The position numbers were made by a program, and so were the translations under genes. From contig JADLAZ010000282.1 in assembly GCA_020849725.1 (NCBI GenBank), forward strand, positions 62,001-126,000: a DNA stretch of 64,000 bases, written 5' to 3'. Under the pieces are notes generated by a model. The model made no database searches and was not told the origin of the DNA. It was given only the letters and a program-made list of their open reading frames with translations. The stretch's first letter is position 1. Each line of letters starts with the position of its first letter. Of this stretch, positions 11,984 to 19,674 are shown piece by piece. The DNA is from Chloroflexota bacterium (GTDB lineage: Bacteria; Chloroflexota; Chloroflexia; Thermomicrobiales; JADLAZ01).

Positions 11984-12868
11984 TCAGGAATGGCCGGCGA
12001 CGCCCAGCGGTGGGACGGTCACGGCGGCCTGGTCGCCGGCAGGCGTCGCGGCCGCCGCCTCGCCCCGCGGCCCCCGCCCCCAATCGGCCAGCAGCGTCCG
12101 CGCCACCTGCCGGTAGGCCTGGGCGGCTTCGCCGGCCGGCTGATATCTGGTGATCGGCAGGCCGGCGGCGGCGGCCTGGTTGATGGCGGTCGTGCGCTTG
12201 ATCTCGCCCAGCAGCCGGAAGCGCGCCAGCTGCTGGATCACCAGCTGCTGCATCTCGCGGCTATGGGTCGTCCGATGGTCGACCATGGTCAGGACCAGCC
12301 CGGCGACGCTCAGGCGCGGATTGAGGCCCGACGCCCGCAGCTCCTCGATCTTCCTGAACAGCACGTTCAGTCCCGAGATCGCCAGGAACTCGGGCGATAC
12401 CGGCACGAGCAGCTGTTGCGCGGCGGTGAAGGCATTGGTCACCAGCAGCGACAGCGATGGCGGACAGTCGATCAGCACCACGTCGTACTGACCGTGGGCC
12501 GGCGTCAGCACGTTGTCCAGCACGTTCTCCCGCCGCTTGGCCGTCGCTAGGTCGTCGTCGGCCTGCAACAGGTCGAGGTTGGCTGGCAGCAGGTCGAGGC
12601 CCTCGCGCAGGGTGAGCCGGTAACTCGCCAGGGCCAACGGCTGATAGTGCTTGATCCAGTGCACCAGCGCCGAGTAGACCGTCAACTCCAACTCGACCGG
12701 ATTCTGACCGGCCGCCAGCGTCAGGCTCGACTGGGGGTCGAGGTCGACCATGAGCACGCGCTGCCCGGCGTCGGCGAGCGCGTCGCCGAGGGCATAGGTG
12801 GTGGAGGTCTTGCCGACCCCGCCCTTGCCATTGGCGATCGCCACCACCCGCGTCGACCCGCTTCCCAT
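11984..12868 (-). CDS. parA: ParA-type partition ATPase
   Basis: ParA-family Walker ATPases move plasmid copies on the nucleoid. The deviant Walker A motif KGGVGKT is at residues 15-21, followed by VLMVDLDPQSSLT (A') and YDVVLIDCPPSLSLL (Walker B), giving a standard-length 294-residue protein of the short type without an N-terminal HTH. ATG 12868 is chosen because AAGGAGA precedes it; the frame stays open upstream to 13135 but that sequence is not ParA-like. It is divergent from the Rep-like gene at 13128 and is followed by parB after 17 bp. Confidence 0.92.
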   Translation of the reverse strand: MGSGSTRVVAIANGKGGVGKTSTTYALGDALADAGQRVLMVDLDPQSSLTLAAGQNPVELELTVYSALVHWIKHYQPLALASYRLTLREGLDLLPANLDLLQADDDLATAKRRENVLDNVLTPAHGQYDVVLIDCPPSLSLLVTNAFTAAQQLLVPVSPEFLAISGLNVLFRKIEELRASGLNPRLSVAGLVLTMVDHRTTHSREMQQLVIQQLARFRLLGEIKRTTAINQAAAAGLPITRYQPAGEAAQAYRQVARTLLADWGRGPRGEAAAATPAGDQAAVTVPPLGVAGHS

Positions 12869-13127
12869 GCCTGCCGTCTCCTTGCCCGGCGCGCCGCCGG
12901 GCGTCCACTCCGCCGCGACCCTATACGTACACCGGCGCCGGGCTATGCTATCCGCACCCGCGGCGGTTGTCCAGCTCTGTGCCGGCGCGCATCGCCTGGC
13001 CGCCACCGGGCGCGCGGGCCGGCGCCGATCGACCATGTCCGCCACTGGCGAACGGGCTGGCACGTTAAGAACGCACGACGTCCGGTTGCGTGGCGGCCGA
13101 AGCGGGGCGACGGGCGAGCGAGGGCGG
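12869..13127. other. Divergent intergenic region between parA and the Rep-like gene
   Basis: About 260 bp hold the start signals of both parA (leftward) and the Rep-like gene (rightward). A near-palindrome TATACGTACA at about 12921 and an AT-rich CTATGCTAT at about 12945 are the only promoter-like or operator-like sequences seen. No clear -35/-10 pair can be assigned. Confidence 0.3.
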
Positions 13128-14846
13128 ATGACCATCCAGCAGGAACGTGGGCGACCGGCACGAGACAGGGTCGAAGGCGGCCGGGGGACGATCCCGGCCC
13201 GGGCGGTCGGGACGCGTCGCGATATCGTCAGGGCCGACGTTGACGAGCGGCCAGAGCTGGTCCAGCCCGCGCCCGCGGGGGCGACGCCCGTGGCCTGGCT
13301 GCGGGCCGAGCTGGCGGCTGTCCTCGCTCAGCGGCCGCACGCCTCTGCCGCTGGCGCTCGCCTGCGCGTCTTTCTCGCCGAGCTGGCCGGCCTGGAGGAC
13401 GCCGAGCAGCTGCGCATCGACCTCGGCGTGCTCAAGTCGCTGGTGGCCACCGTCGAGGCCTCCCTCGACCGCGACGACCCGCACGCCCTGGAGGCGGTCC
13501 GCCAGTGGCTGGCGACGCTGGCGGCCGAGGCGCCGCCGGAGGTGGTGGACGAGGGCGACGCTGGGCCGATCGCGCTCCTGGACCCGCCCCGTGACGGGCG
13601 CGCACCGGCCGTCCGGCCGCTGCCGGTGCCGGTCAGTCCGGTCATGCTGGCGGCGTTGCAGGGCATCTACGCCGGCGGCCCGACGACGCGCTGGACGGTC
13701 GACGAGGCCGGACGGCCCCAGTACCGCTACGAGGCGCGCGGCGGCCACATTACGCTCTTCTTCGAGCGCGAGCCGCAGGGGGTCGAGGCGGTGGCGGCCG
13801 TGTGGGAGGCGGTGCGCGACCTGAGCGTGGAGACGGCCGACGTCTTCCTCATCCTGATGTCGCGCATCGCCGAGTTGCCCGACCCCCGGCGCGAGATCGC
13901 TCGCATCCGGCTCGACGAGATCGCCGAGTACCGCGCCGTGCGCCGCCGCCGCGGCACGCTCCACCGGCTCTATGAGGACTTCACGCGCGAGGTGCTCCGG
14001 CTGGCCGAGCTGCGGCTGACGATGGTCTGGCAGGACTATCGGGGCCGCGGCACGGTCGCCTTCGGCAAGCCGCGCCCGGACCACCTGCTCGACATCGTCG
14101 GCGTCGAGTTGACCCGGGACGGTGAGACGTGGACGGCCTTCGGCTTCCGCTGCGGCCAGGCGCTGGCCCACTTCCTGACGCCCAGCGACCTGCGCTGGGT
14201 CGGCCACTATGCGCGGGCGTTGCTGGAGCTGAATCCGCGCCAGGAGGCGCTGGTGAAGAAGATCGGCACCTACTGGGTGCTGATCGGCACGATCGCCGGC
14301 AAGAAAGGGCAGGCGCCGCGGGCGACCATCCGCACGATCCTGGCCTTTTGCGGCGAGGAGCCGAACTGGGAGCGTCCGGGCCGCACCGTCGACGCCGTCA
14401 TCGAGGTGCACCAGCGCCTGCAGGAGATCGGCCTGCTGGACGAGCTGCCGGCGCTGGAGCCGCCCAATCGCCAGAAGGGCTTCTTCCGCGGCTGGCTCGA
14501 CATGCCGATCAGCGTGCGCCTCTCCGAGGACATCTGGAAGATCTCCCAGGCGCCCGACCGCGCCCGGCTGCCGTCGCCACGCAAGCGCCGCCTCCCCCGT
14601 CGCGAGGCGGCCGACCGCCAGCCGCTGCTGCCGCTCGGCATCCCCGACAGCCCGGCGCGACTGCAGTCCGACCCGGCGCTGGTCCGGCGGTTCAGGATGC
14701 TCTACAACGTGCAGCAGGCCGAACTGGCGAGCGCCCTGGGGATCACGCGCGAGTCCTTATCCCGCTATGAGCGCCAGGTGCGCCCCCTGCCCGACGCGGC
14801 GGCGACGCGCATCCTGGCCCTCTGGCGGCAGAAGGCCGGCCTCTAA
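13128..14846 (+). CDS. Putative plasmid replication initiator with C-terminal HTH
   Basis: The 572-residue protein matches no family I can name with certainty. The middle (about 330-520: LTMVWQDYRGRGTVAFGKP, VGVELTRDGETWTAFGFRCG, LNPRQEALVKKIGTYWVLIG) reads like the winged-helix core of plasmid Rep proteins. The last 55 residues form a Cro/CI HTH (RMLYNVQQAELASALGITRE, then SLSRYERQVRPLPD). Start ATG 13128 follows GAGGGCGG; the frame is open further upstream without coding character. It is divergent from parA and lies immediately upstream of a repeat-rich region (14847-15465) that looks like an iteron origin. That context is the main reason for the replication call. Confidence 0.5.
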   Translation: MTIQQERGRPARDRVEGGRGTIPARAVGTRRDIVRADVDERPELVQPAPAGATPVAWLRAELAAVLAQRPHASAAGARLRVFLAELAGLEDAEQLRIDLGVLKSLVATVEASLDRDDPHALEAVRQWLATLAAEAPPEVVDEGDAGPIALLDPPRDGRAPAVRPLPVPVSPVMLAALQGIYAGGPTTRWTVDEAGRPQYRYEARGGHITLFFEREPQGVEAVAAVWEAVRDLSVETADVFLILMSRIAELPDPRREIARIRLDEIAEYRAVRRRRGTLHRLYEDFTREVLRLAELRLTMVWQDYRGRGTVAFGKPRPDHLLDIVGVELTRDGETWTAFGFRCGQALAHFLTPSDLRWVGHYARALLELNPRQEALVKKIGTYWVLIGTIAGKKGQAPRATIRTILAFCGEEPNWERPGRTVDAVIEVHQRLQEIGLLDELPALEPPNRQKGFFRGWLDMPISVRLSEDIWKISQAPDRARLPSPRKRRLPRREAADRQPLLPLGIPDSPARLQSDPALVRRFRMLYNVQQAELASALGITRESLSRYERQVRPLPDAAATRILALWRQKAGL

Positions 14847-15465
14847 AGCCGCGCCCGGTGCCGACGCTATGCCTATCCGGCATGAGTCTACCGGCCGCCA
14901 ACTGGCGGGCTGGACGGCGGCCGGCACCGCCCAACGGCCGGTGCCTCACGGTCACCAACCACCGACGCGGGCGCCTGAGCGGCGTCGGTCACAGGGGCGT
15001 CACCCCGCCTGGTACCATCGTCGGCGTGATCGGTGCCCGGAAGGCACGTCTCTCCGGCAAATGTCGCACGTGGCGCGGTGGCCCGGTCACGTCGCGATCA
15101 CCCCGGTTGGCACCATGCAAGCAGGCATGCGTGACCAGCGGGCACACCCGGCCAGTGTCCCGCCTGGCGGCTGGCCACGCGCGGTCACATCATGCTCACC
15201 CCGGCTGGCGCCAGCATCACCCCGGCTGGCGCCGTTCGCTCCCCGCCCGGCACCATGTGACCGGCACCGGCCGCGATCGGCCCGACAGTGCGGGCCAGAT
15301 CGGCCGGTCACACGGCTTAAAGAGTCGTAGGAGTCTCTAGCGCTGTGATCAGCCCCGGCCGGATCCATGGCGCCTGCTACCGTGTGATCGGCACGGGGCA
15401 GCTCGCGCCCGGTTGTCGGTGCCAGCAGCGACGCGGACGAGGGGCGCGCCGGCCGGGAGGAGACC
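14847..15465. other. Candidate replication origin region
   Basis: This 619-bp gene-free stretch sits between two putative replication proteins. It contains direct repeats (separate entry), several GTGATCGG/GTGACCGG-type repeats (about 15027, 15256, 15341, 15383) and a relatively A/T-rich patch TTAAAGAGTCGTAGGAGT around 15317-15334. That combination is typical of iteron plasmid origins. Open frames through it have poor codon character. Confidence 0.5.
15000..15256 (+). repeat. Iteron-like direct repeats, about 19 bp
   Basis: Copies near TCACCCCGGCTGGCACCAT start at 15000 (TCACCCCGCCTGGTACCAT), 15098 (TCACCCCGGTTGGCACCAT), 15196 and 15217 (TCACCCCGGCTGGCGCC), and 15240 (one base shorter, TCCCCGCCCGGCACCAT). 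Spacing is 98, 98, 21 and 23 bp. All are in the same orientation. Such spaced direct repeats between rep-like genes are expected for Rep-binding iterons. Confidence 0.6.
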
Positions 15466-16740
15466 ATGACGATCACATCCGATCAGGCGTTGCTGACGCC
15501 AGGTGGCCAGCACGATGGTGCCGTTGCGATCCGGCAACAACTGGCGGCCATCCGTGCCGTGCTGGCACCACATCTCGACCGGCCCGGCGCGGCGCGCCTG
15601 CTGCTGCTGGCCGTGGACCTGCTGCTGGCCGGCGGCGGGCCGTGCCCGCTGAGCCTGACCGACCTGACGGCTCGGCTCGGCTGCGCCCGCAAGTCGGTCC
15701 TGCAGGCGTTGCGATTGGGCGAGGAGTTGGGTCTGCTGCGCGGCGCGCCGGGTCCTCGCGTCGACGGCCGGCGCGGCCCGGCGCCGACGGCATGGGCCCT
15801 GGGCCTGGCGGCCGGCTCGGCAACCGGTTCGTGGGCGCCACCGGTTGCACCATCGGAGGGGGAAGGGGCCGTCCGAACCGGTGGCGAGGCGCTACCGGAA
15901 GACGCGGGTGAGCGGGGCCACGAGCTGCCATCTGGTGCCGGCGTTGCACCAGAGACAGGTGCAGGTGGTGATCGGCGGCAACCAGTTTCGTCCGCGCCGA
16001 TTCCCGGATCAGACTCGCCAGATTCAAAGGATCTGGTTACGGATCTGATCCAGCGCGCGGCCACACGGACGCACGAGCGACAGCCGTCGCGAATGGCACG
16101 CTGTATGGGTCCTGTGCTGGCCGGGTTGGTCAGAGACGGCTGGGCAGCGGCCGACCTGAGGGCCTTGGTCGACGAGGCGATCGAGGCGACCGCTGCCTAC
16201 CGGCCGGCTTATCCGGCCTCGTATCTGGCCCGAGTGCTTGAGCAACGGCTCGGGCGCGGCTACCCGCCAGCGGGACGGTCGTCGGAGGCGAGGCCGGCGC
16301 ATGGCGCCATGTGCGGCCTGGATGGGGTTTCCCGAGAGACGGCAGGCGGGCTACCGGGTGCGGCGCCGGCATTGGCTGTCGCCACGGCGGTGGACCAAGC
16401 CGAGGCCGCTTCGCCTCGCTGCCGGCCCCGTCGACTGCCGATCCCGGCACCCTCGGGCGTGCTGCCGCTTTCTGCGGAAGCGTTGTGGCGCGCCGCCCTC
16501 GATGATCTGGTGCGTCGCCAGCCACGCGAGGCGCAGTATCTCGCCGCCTCGGCGGGAGTGGGCTGCGACGGCGAGCAGTTCTTCGTCCGGGTGCCCAGCG
16601 TCTGGGTGGCTGATCGGCTGGAGGGGCGACTGCGCCGGGAGGTCGAGGCAGTGCTTCAGGTGCTCACCGGCCGGAGTATGACCATCGCCTGCGTCGTGCC
16701 GCCGGCCGACGAGCCGGCCGCGGTTCGGCTGGCGGTTTAG
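15466..16740 (+). CDS. Replication-associated protein with N-terminal winged helix and DnaA domain I-like C-terminus
   Basis: The 424-residue protein starts at ATG 15466 behind GGGAGGAG. Residues about 65-105 (LSLTDLTARLGCARKSVLQA, LRLGEELGLLRG) form a winged helix. A Pro/Gly/Ser-rich linker follows. The C-terminus (about 340-420: ALWRAALDDLVRRQPREAQY, VPSVWVADRLEGRLRREVEA, VLQVLTGRSMTIACVV) matches the layout of DnaA domain I (W at the start, hydrophobic strand, vPN-like segment, strand at the end). Domain I of DnaA recruits the replicative helicase and partner proteins. A plasmid protein that places it behind a DNA-binding domain would be a natural origin-loading factor. It directly follows the iteron region. 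Confidence 0.55.
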   Translation: MTITSDQALLTPGGQHDGAVAIRQQLAAIRAVLAPHLDRPGAARLLLLAVDLLLAGGGPCPLSLTDLTARLGCARKSVLQALRLGEELGLLRGAPGPRVDGRRGPAPTAWALGLAAGSATGSWAPPVAPSEGEGAVRTGGEALPEDAGERGHELPSGAGVAPETGAGGDRRQPVSSAPIPGSDSPDSKDLVTDLIQRAATRTHERQPSRMARCMGPVLAGLVRDGWAAADLRALVDEAIEATAAYRPAYPASYLARVLEQRLGRGYPPAGRSSEARPAHGAMCGLDGVSRETAGGLPGAAPALAVATAVDQAEAASPRCRPRRLPIPAPSGVLPLSAEALWRAALDDLVRRQPREAQYLAASAGVGCDGEQFFVRVPSVWVADRLEGRLRREVEAVLQVLTGRSMTIACVVPPADEPAAVRLAV

Positions 16741-16947
16741 CTGTGGCGGTCGGGATGGGTGATGGGGCCTCGAGCAGACCCCCTGTAGAGAAAGCGGTGG
16801 CGTTGGGTGGCTCAAGATATGAGGGGGTGGTGCTGATTCCGCCCTGGAGTGGCGATGTACGACGCTGTACCGCCCCCGCGGCGGGTAGGCCCGACTCTGG
16901 GCATCGGCCAGTGCTATTGACCGCATTAGATTAGGTGGAGAGGGACA
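16741..16947 (+). other. Intergenic region upstream of the macro-SIR2 gene
   Basis: No gene is evident. GCTATTGAC at 16913-16921 matches the -10 part of the element at 23655, but the expected TTCCG is absent at the -35 position. The sequence GGAGTGGCGAT (about 16846) also occurs at about 9961. The gene's ribosome site GGAGAGG precedes ATG 16948. Confidence 0.3.
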
Positions 16948-18561
16948 ATGGCGGGGCATGTGTTCATCGCGCGGGGGGATCTGCTGCGGCTCCACTGCGA
17001 CGCCTGGCTCGTGCCGTGCGACGCCGGGCTGCACGTCACCGGAGGGTTCCGGGCCAGCCTGCCCCCTGCGGCGCGCGACCACCTGGAGCGCCTGCGGCGA
17101 GGCGAGGCCCCGCGGCCGAGCGGCTGGGGGCGGCACGGGGCGCGTGTCGCCCCGCTCGACGGCGGGACCGGCTCTCCACCCGAGCCGCGCTCCTACCTGG
17201 TCAACGTCGGCGGTGGGTCTGCCGCGGGCGTCGAGTGGTTCTGCGACGGCGCGCGCCAGTTCGTCCGTGCCGTCGCCGAGGAGCGGCCGATGGCCCCGCT
17301 CACGGGCCGACCCAAGCCACTGGCGGCCCTGCCGCTGATCGGGACGGGTCGCGGTGGCGGGCGCGCGATCAAGGGCGGGATCGTCCTCGCCCTGGTCGGC
17401 GCGCTGCACGAGGCGGCGGCGGAGCACGACATCGATGTCGCGCTGGTGACGAACACCGGGCCGGCCTTCGCCGCCGCCCAGAACGCCCGCCGCCAATTCC
17501 TCGACGGAACCGCCGCCAGCGGGGGCATGGCCGCCTGGGCCGAGTTGGGGATCGCCCTCCAGGCGGAGGCCGATCGCCTCGCCGCGCTCGCGGCCGCCGG
17601 CCGGCTGGTGCTGTTCCTGGGGGCGGGCGTCAGCCAGGGGGCCGGCCTGCCTGGCTGGGACGGGCTGCTCGCGGCGCTGGCCGAGCGTGCCGGGCTGGAT
17701 GAGGCCGAGCGCGTGGCCCTGGCGCGGCTGCACCAGCTCGACCGCGCCCGCATCATCCAGGCCCGGCTGGAGCACCGGGGGCTCGCCCTCGGACCGGCCG
17801 TCGCCGAGCGCCTCATCGCCGAGCGCCACTCGCTCGCCCATGCCCTCCTGGCCGGCCTCCCGGTCGGCGAGGTGGTCACCCTCAACTACGACCAACTCTT
17901 CGAGCTCGCCGCGGCCGGCGCCGGCCGGGAGGCCGCCGTCCTGCCCTACCAGGCGGTGGCCGAGCACGGCCGGTGGCTGCTGAAGCTGCACGGCTGCGTC
18001 ACCCACCCCGAGGACATCGTCCTGACGCGCGAGGACTACCTGCGCTACGCCGACCGGCGGGCGGCGCTGGTGGGCATCGTCCAGGCGCTGCTGATCACCC
18101 GCCACATGCTCTTCGTCGGCTTCTCGCTCGCCGACGACAACTTCCAGCGCACCGTCGACGACGTGCGCAAGGCGGTGCGCGGCGCGGCCGGCCCGGCCGC
18201 AGGCGAGCCGTTCGGCACCGCCCTGCTGCTGGAGGAGGACCGGCTGCTGGAGGAGCTGTGGCGGGGCGACCTGCGGTTCGCGGCCATGGCCGACTCGGGC
18301 GCGGGGCGGGGCGACGCGGCGCGGCGGCTGGAGATCTTCCTCGACGCCGTGCTGGCGGGCGCGGCGCACGGCGCGTCGCCGCTGCTCGCCCCGGCGTATG
18401 ACGGCGTGCTGACCGCCGAGGAGCGCGAGCTGCGCGGGCTGGTGCACGAACTGAAGGCGCGGGCGTCCGATCGCCTGCGCCGGTCGGCTGCCTGGCAGCC
18501 GGTCGCGGCGCTGCTCGAGCAATGGGGCGGGCATCCCAACCCTGCTCCGGGACCATGGTGA
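16948..18561 (+). CDS. Macro-like domain fused to SIR2-type NADase/deacylase domain
   Basis: The first about 190 residues resemble a macro domain: FIARGDLLRLHCDAWLVPCD near the start and PLIGTGRGGGRAIKGG, both ADP-ribose-loop-like. Residues about 215-420 are a SIR2 domain of the defence-associated type: GAGVS (225-229) for NAD, LNYDQLFE (from 312), and LKLHG with H348, then TREDYLRY and FVGFSLADDNF. A helical tail follows. Such SIR2 proteins often deplete NAD on phage infection, and macro domains bind or process ADP-ribose, so a fusion could sense and make the same metabolite family. It stands alone, 206 bp from the preceding gene and 237 bp before the next operon's start. Macro assignment is less certain than SIR2. 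Confidence 0.7.
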   Translation: MAGHVFIARGDLLRLHCDAWLVPCDAGLHVTGGFRASLPPAARDHLERLRRGEAPRPSGWGRHGARVAPLDGGTGSPPEPRSYLVNVGGGSAAGVEWFCDGARQFVRAVAEERPMAPLTGRPKPLAALPLIGTGRGGGRAIKGGIVLALVGALHEAAAEHDIDVALVTNTGPAFAAAQNARRQFLDGTAASGGMAAWAELGIALQAEADRLAALAAAGRLVLFLGAGVSQGAGLPGWDGLLAALAERAGLDEAERVALARLHQLDRARIIQARLEHRGLALGPAVAERLIAERHSLAHALLAGLPVGEVVTLNYDQLFELAAAGAGREAAVLPYQAVAEHGRWLLKLHGCVTHPEDIVLTREDYLRYADRRAALVGIVQALLITRHMLFVGFSLADDNFQRTVDDVRKAVRGAAGPAAGEPFGTALLLEEDRLLEELWRGDLRFAAMADSGAGRGDAARRLEIFLDAVLAGAAHGASPLLAPAYDGVLTAEERELRGLVHELKARASDRLRRSAAWQPVAALLEQWGGHPNPAPGPW

Positions 18562-18630
18562 AGGGCGATGAACGGCAGCGGCGCCGACAACTGGCTGGCG
18601 CGCCGGCGATCCGATCGCACCGCCGCTGAT

Positions 18631-18659
18631 TTCCGCTTTCCCGCCCGCGCCGTCATTAC
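18631..18659 (+). promoter_or_regulatory. Promoter-like element, copy A (TTCCGC-N17-CATTAC)
   Basis: It begins TTCCGCTTTC and ends CCGTCATTAC. It is nearly identical over 29 bases to copy C at 28985 and has the same length as copies at 23655, 32083 and 32645. It lies 70 bp after the SIR2 gene and 140 bp before the first gene of the nuclease-helicase operon. Confidence 0.45.
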
Positions 18660-18742
18660 GGCCTTCGACGGCGGCGTGATCGCCGACCGGTCCCGACGAG
18701 GCGCCATGACAGCCCGCGCGCGGCATCGAGACCATCACCCAT

Positions 18743-18772
18743 TTTCGTGGAGTTCCGTGGACTTGCGTGGAA
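18743..18772 (+). repeat. Three tandem 10-bp repeats, TTNCGTGGAN, probable operator
   Basis: TTTCGTGGAG, TTCCGTGGAC and TTGCGTGGAA follow one another with exact 10-bp period, so each CGTGGA falls on the same helix face. They end over the -35 region of the promoter at 18763-18792. A cooperative regulator of the operon at 18799 is the simplest reading. Confidence 0.5.
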
Positions 18773-18792
18773 GAACGCGGATGCGCTATCAT
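18763..18792 (+). promoter_or_regulatory. Probable promoter of the four-gene operon, leaderless start
   Basis: TTGCGT (18763-18768) and TATCAT (18787-18792) are 18 bp apart. The ATG at 18799 begins six bases after the -10, so transcription would start at or next to the start codon and give a leaderless mRNA. No ribosome site precedes this ATG, which fits. Confidence 0.5.
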
Positions 18793-18798
18793 CGCCGC

Positions 18799-19674
18799 AT
18801 GGAGAAGTCGGGTGGCCGGCCCGCCGGCGCGGGAATGTCGGAAGCCGCCCTCCGGAAGGCGCTGGCCCAGCTGGCGCAGCGGCACCAGGCGCTGCAGGCC
18901 GAGTTCGCGCGCGTGCTCCAGGACCCGCGGGCCGCGGCCGCGGCGATCGAGCGCACCCAGCGGGAGGTCAATCGCCTCGCGGCGCGGCAGGCGCAGCTGG
19001 TCGCCGAGCTCCGCCTCGCCCGGCTCGAGGTGCCGGACCGGTACGGCGCACCCGGCGGCCTGGCCGGCCAGAGGCCGCTGCGCGAGCTCGTGCTCGACAC
19101 GCTGGCCGAGCTCGGCGTGCCGGCGCCGCCGCGCGTCATCAGCGACTTCGCGCTAGCCACCCGCGGGTACGCGCTCCCGACCGACCGCTTCGCTTCGCTG
19201 CGGCGGGATGAGGAGCGCGCCTACCAGAAAGCGCCGGCGACGCGGCCGGCCTGGGTGGTGCCGGCCATCAACGCGCTCGGGCTGGCCGCGCTGGCGCGCA
19301 TCGTCGCCCACTCCGCCTGGGAGCCCGCGCGGCGCGTGATCGGGTCGCGCACCCTGCGCACCAACCACCTGCGCACGCTCCTGGCGCTCCTGGAGCACGC
19401 CGAGCGGCTGGACGGCGGCCCGGCACCGCAGCTGGCCGCCCTGATCGCCCGGTACGCCGAGTCGGCGCCGGCGGCGCTCGCGCTCGGCGCGCCGCCCGAC
19501 CACGCCCGCATCCGCGCGGCGGCCGAGGCGGAGCTGGCCCGCATCGAGCCGGCCGACGCGGCCGAGCGGCGCGAGGCGGCGGCGCGCCTGGAGGCGCTGC
19601 CCGAGCGCTATCGGTTGTGGGGGCGGCCGGCGCTCGTCGAGACCGGGGCGCCGGCCAGGAGGTCGTCGCCATGA
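18799..19674 (+). CDS. Unknown coiled-coil/winged-helix protein, first gene of a nuclease-helicase operon
   Basis: The 291-residue product is not recognised. Residues about 15-85 form a long Ala/Gln/Arg-rich coiled coil. The middle (about 93-140: LRELVLDTLAELGVPAPPRV, ISDFALATRGYALPTDRF) has the look of a winged helix, and the rest is helical. ATG 18799 is preferred for the leaderless promoter just upstream; ATG 18781 and ATG 18568 are in-frame alternatives, the last adding a poorly supported 77-residue extension. The stop overlaps the next start (ATGA), and the following genes overlap in the same way, so all four proteins are probably made together. A DNA-end or substrate-recognition role is a guess from context. 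Confidence 0.6.
   Translation: MEKSGGRPAGAGMSEAALRKALAQLAQRHQALQAEFARVLQDPRAAAAAIERTQREVNRLAARQAQLVAELRLARLEVPDRYGAPGGLAGQRPLRELVLDTLAELGVPAPPRVISDFALATRGYALPTDRFASLRRDEERAYQKAPATRPAWVVPAINALGLAALARIVAHSAWEPARRVIGSRTLRTNHLRTLLALLEHAERLDGGPAPQLAALIARYAESAPAALALGAPPDHARIRAAAEAELARIEPADAAERREAAARLEALPERYRLWGRPALVETGAPARRSSP

Noticed and set aside
15000..15256. Repeats as a CRISPR array
   Set aside because: Spacing is uneven (98, 98, 21, 23 bp), repeats are imperfect and no cas1/cas2 is present; the Cas4-like nuclease at 19671 belongs to a helicase operon.
14858..15340. Several long open frames over the origin region
   Set aside because: They reflect high GC and repeats; products are Arg/Pro-rich and conflict with the iteron structure.
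16892..16920. A further copy of the TTCCG element before the SIR2 gene
   Set aside because: The -10-like GCTATTGAC matches, but the -35 position reads CGACTC, so the geometry is not met.
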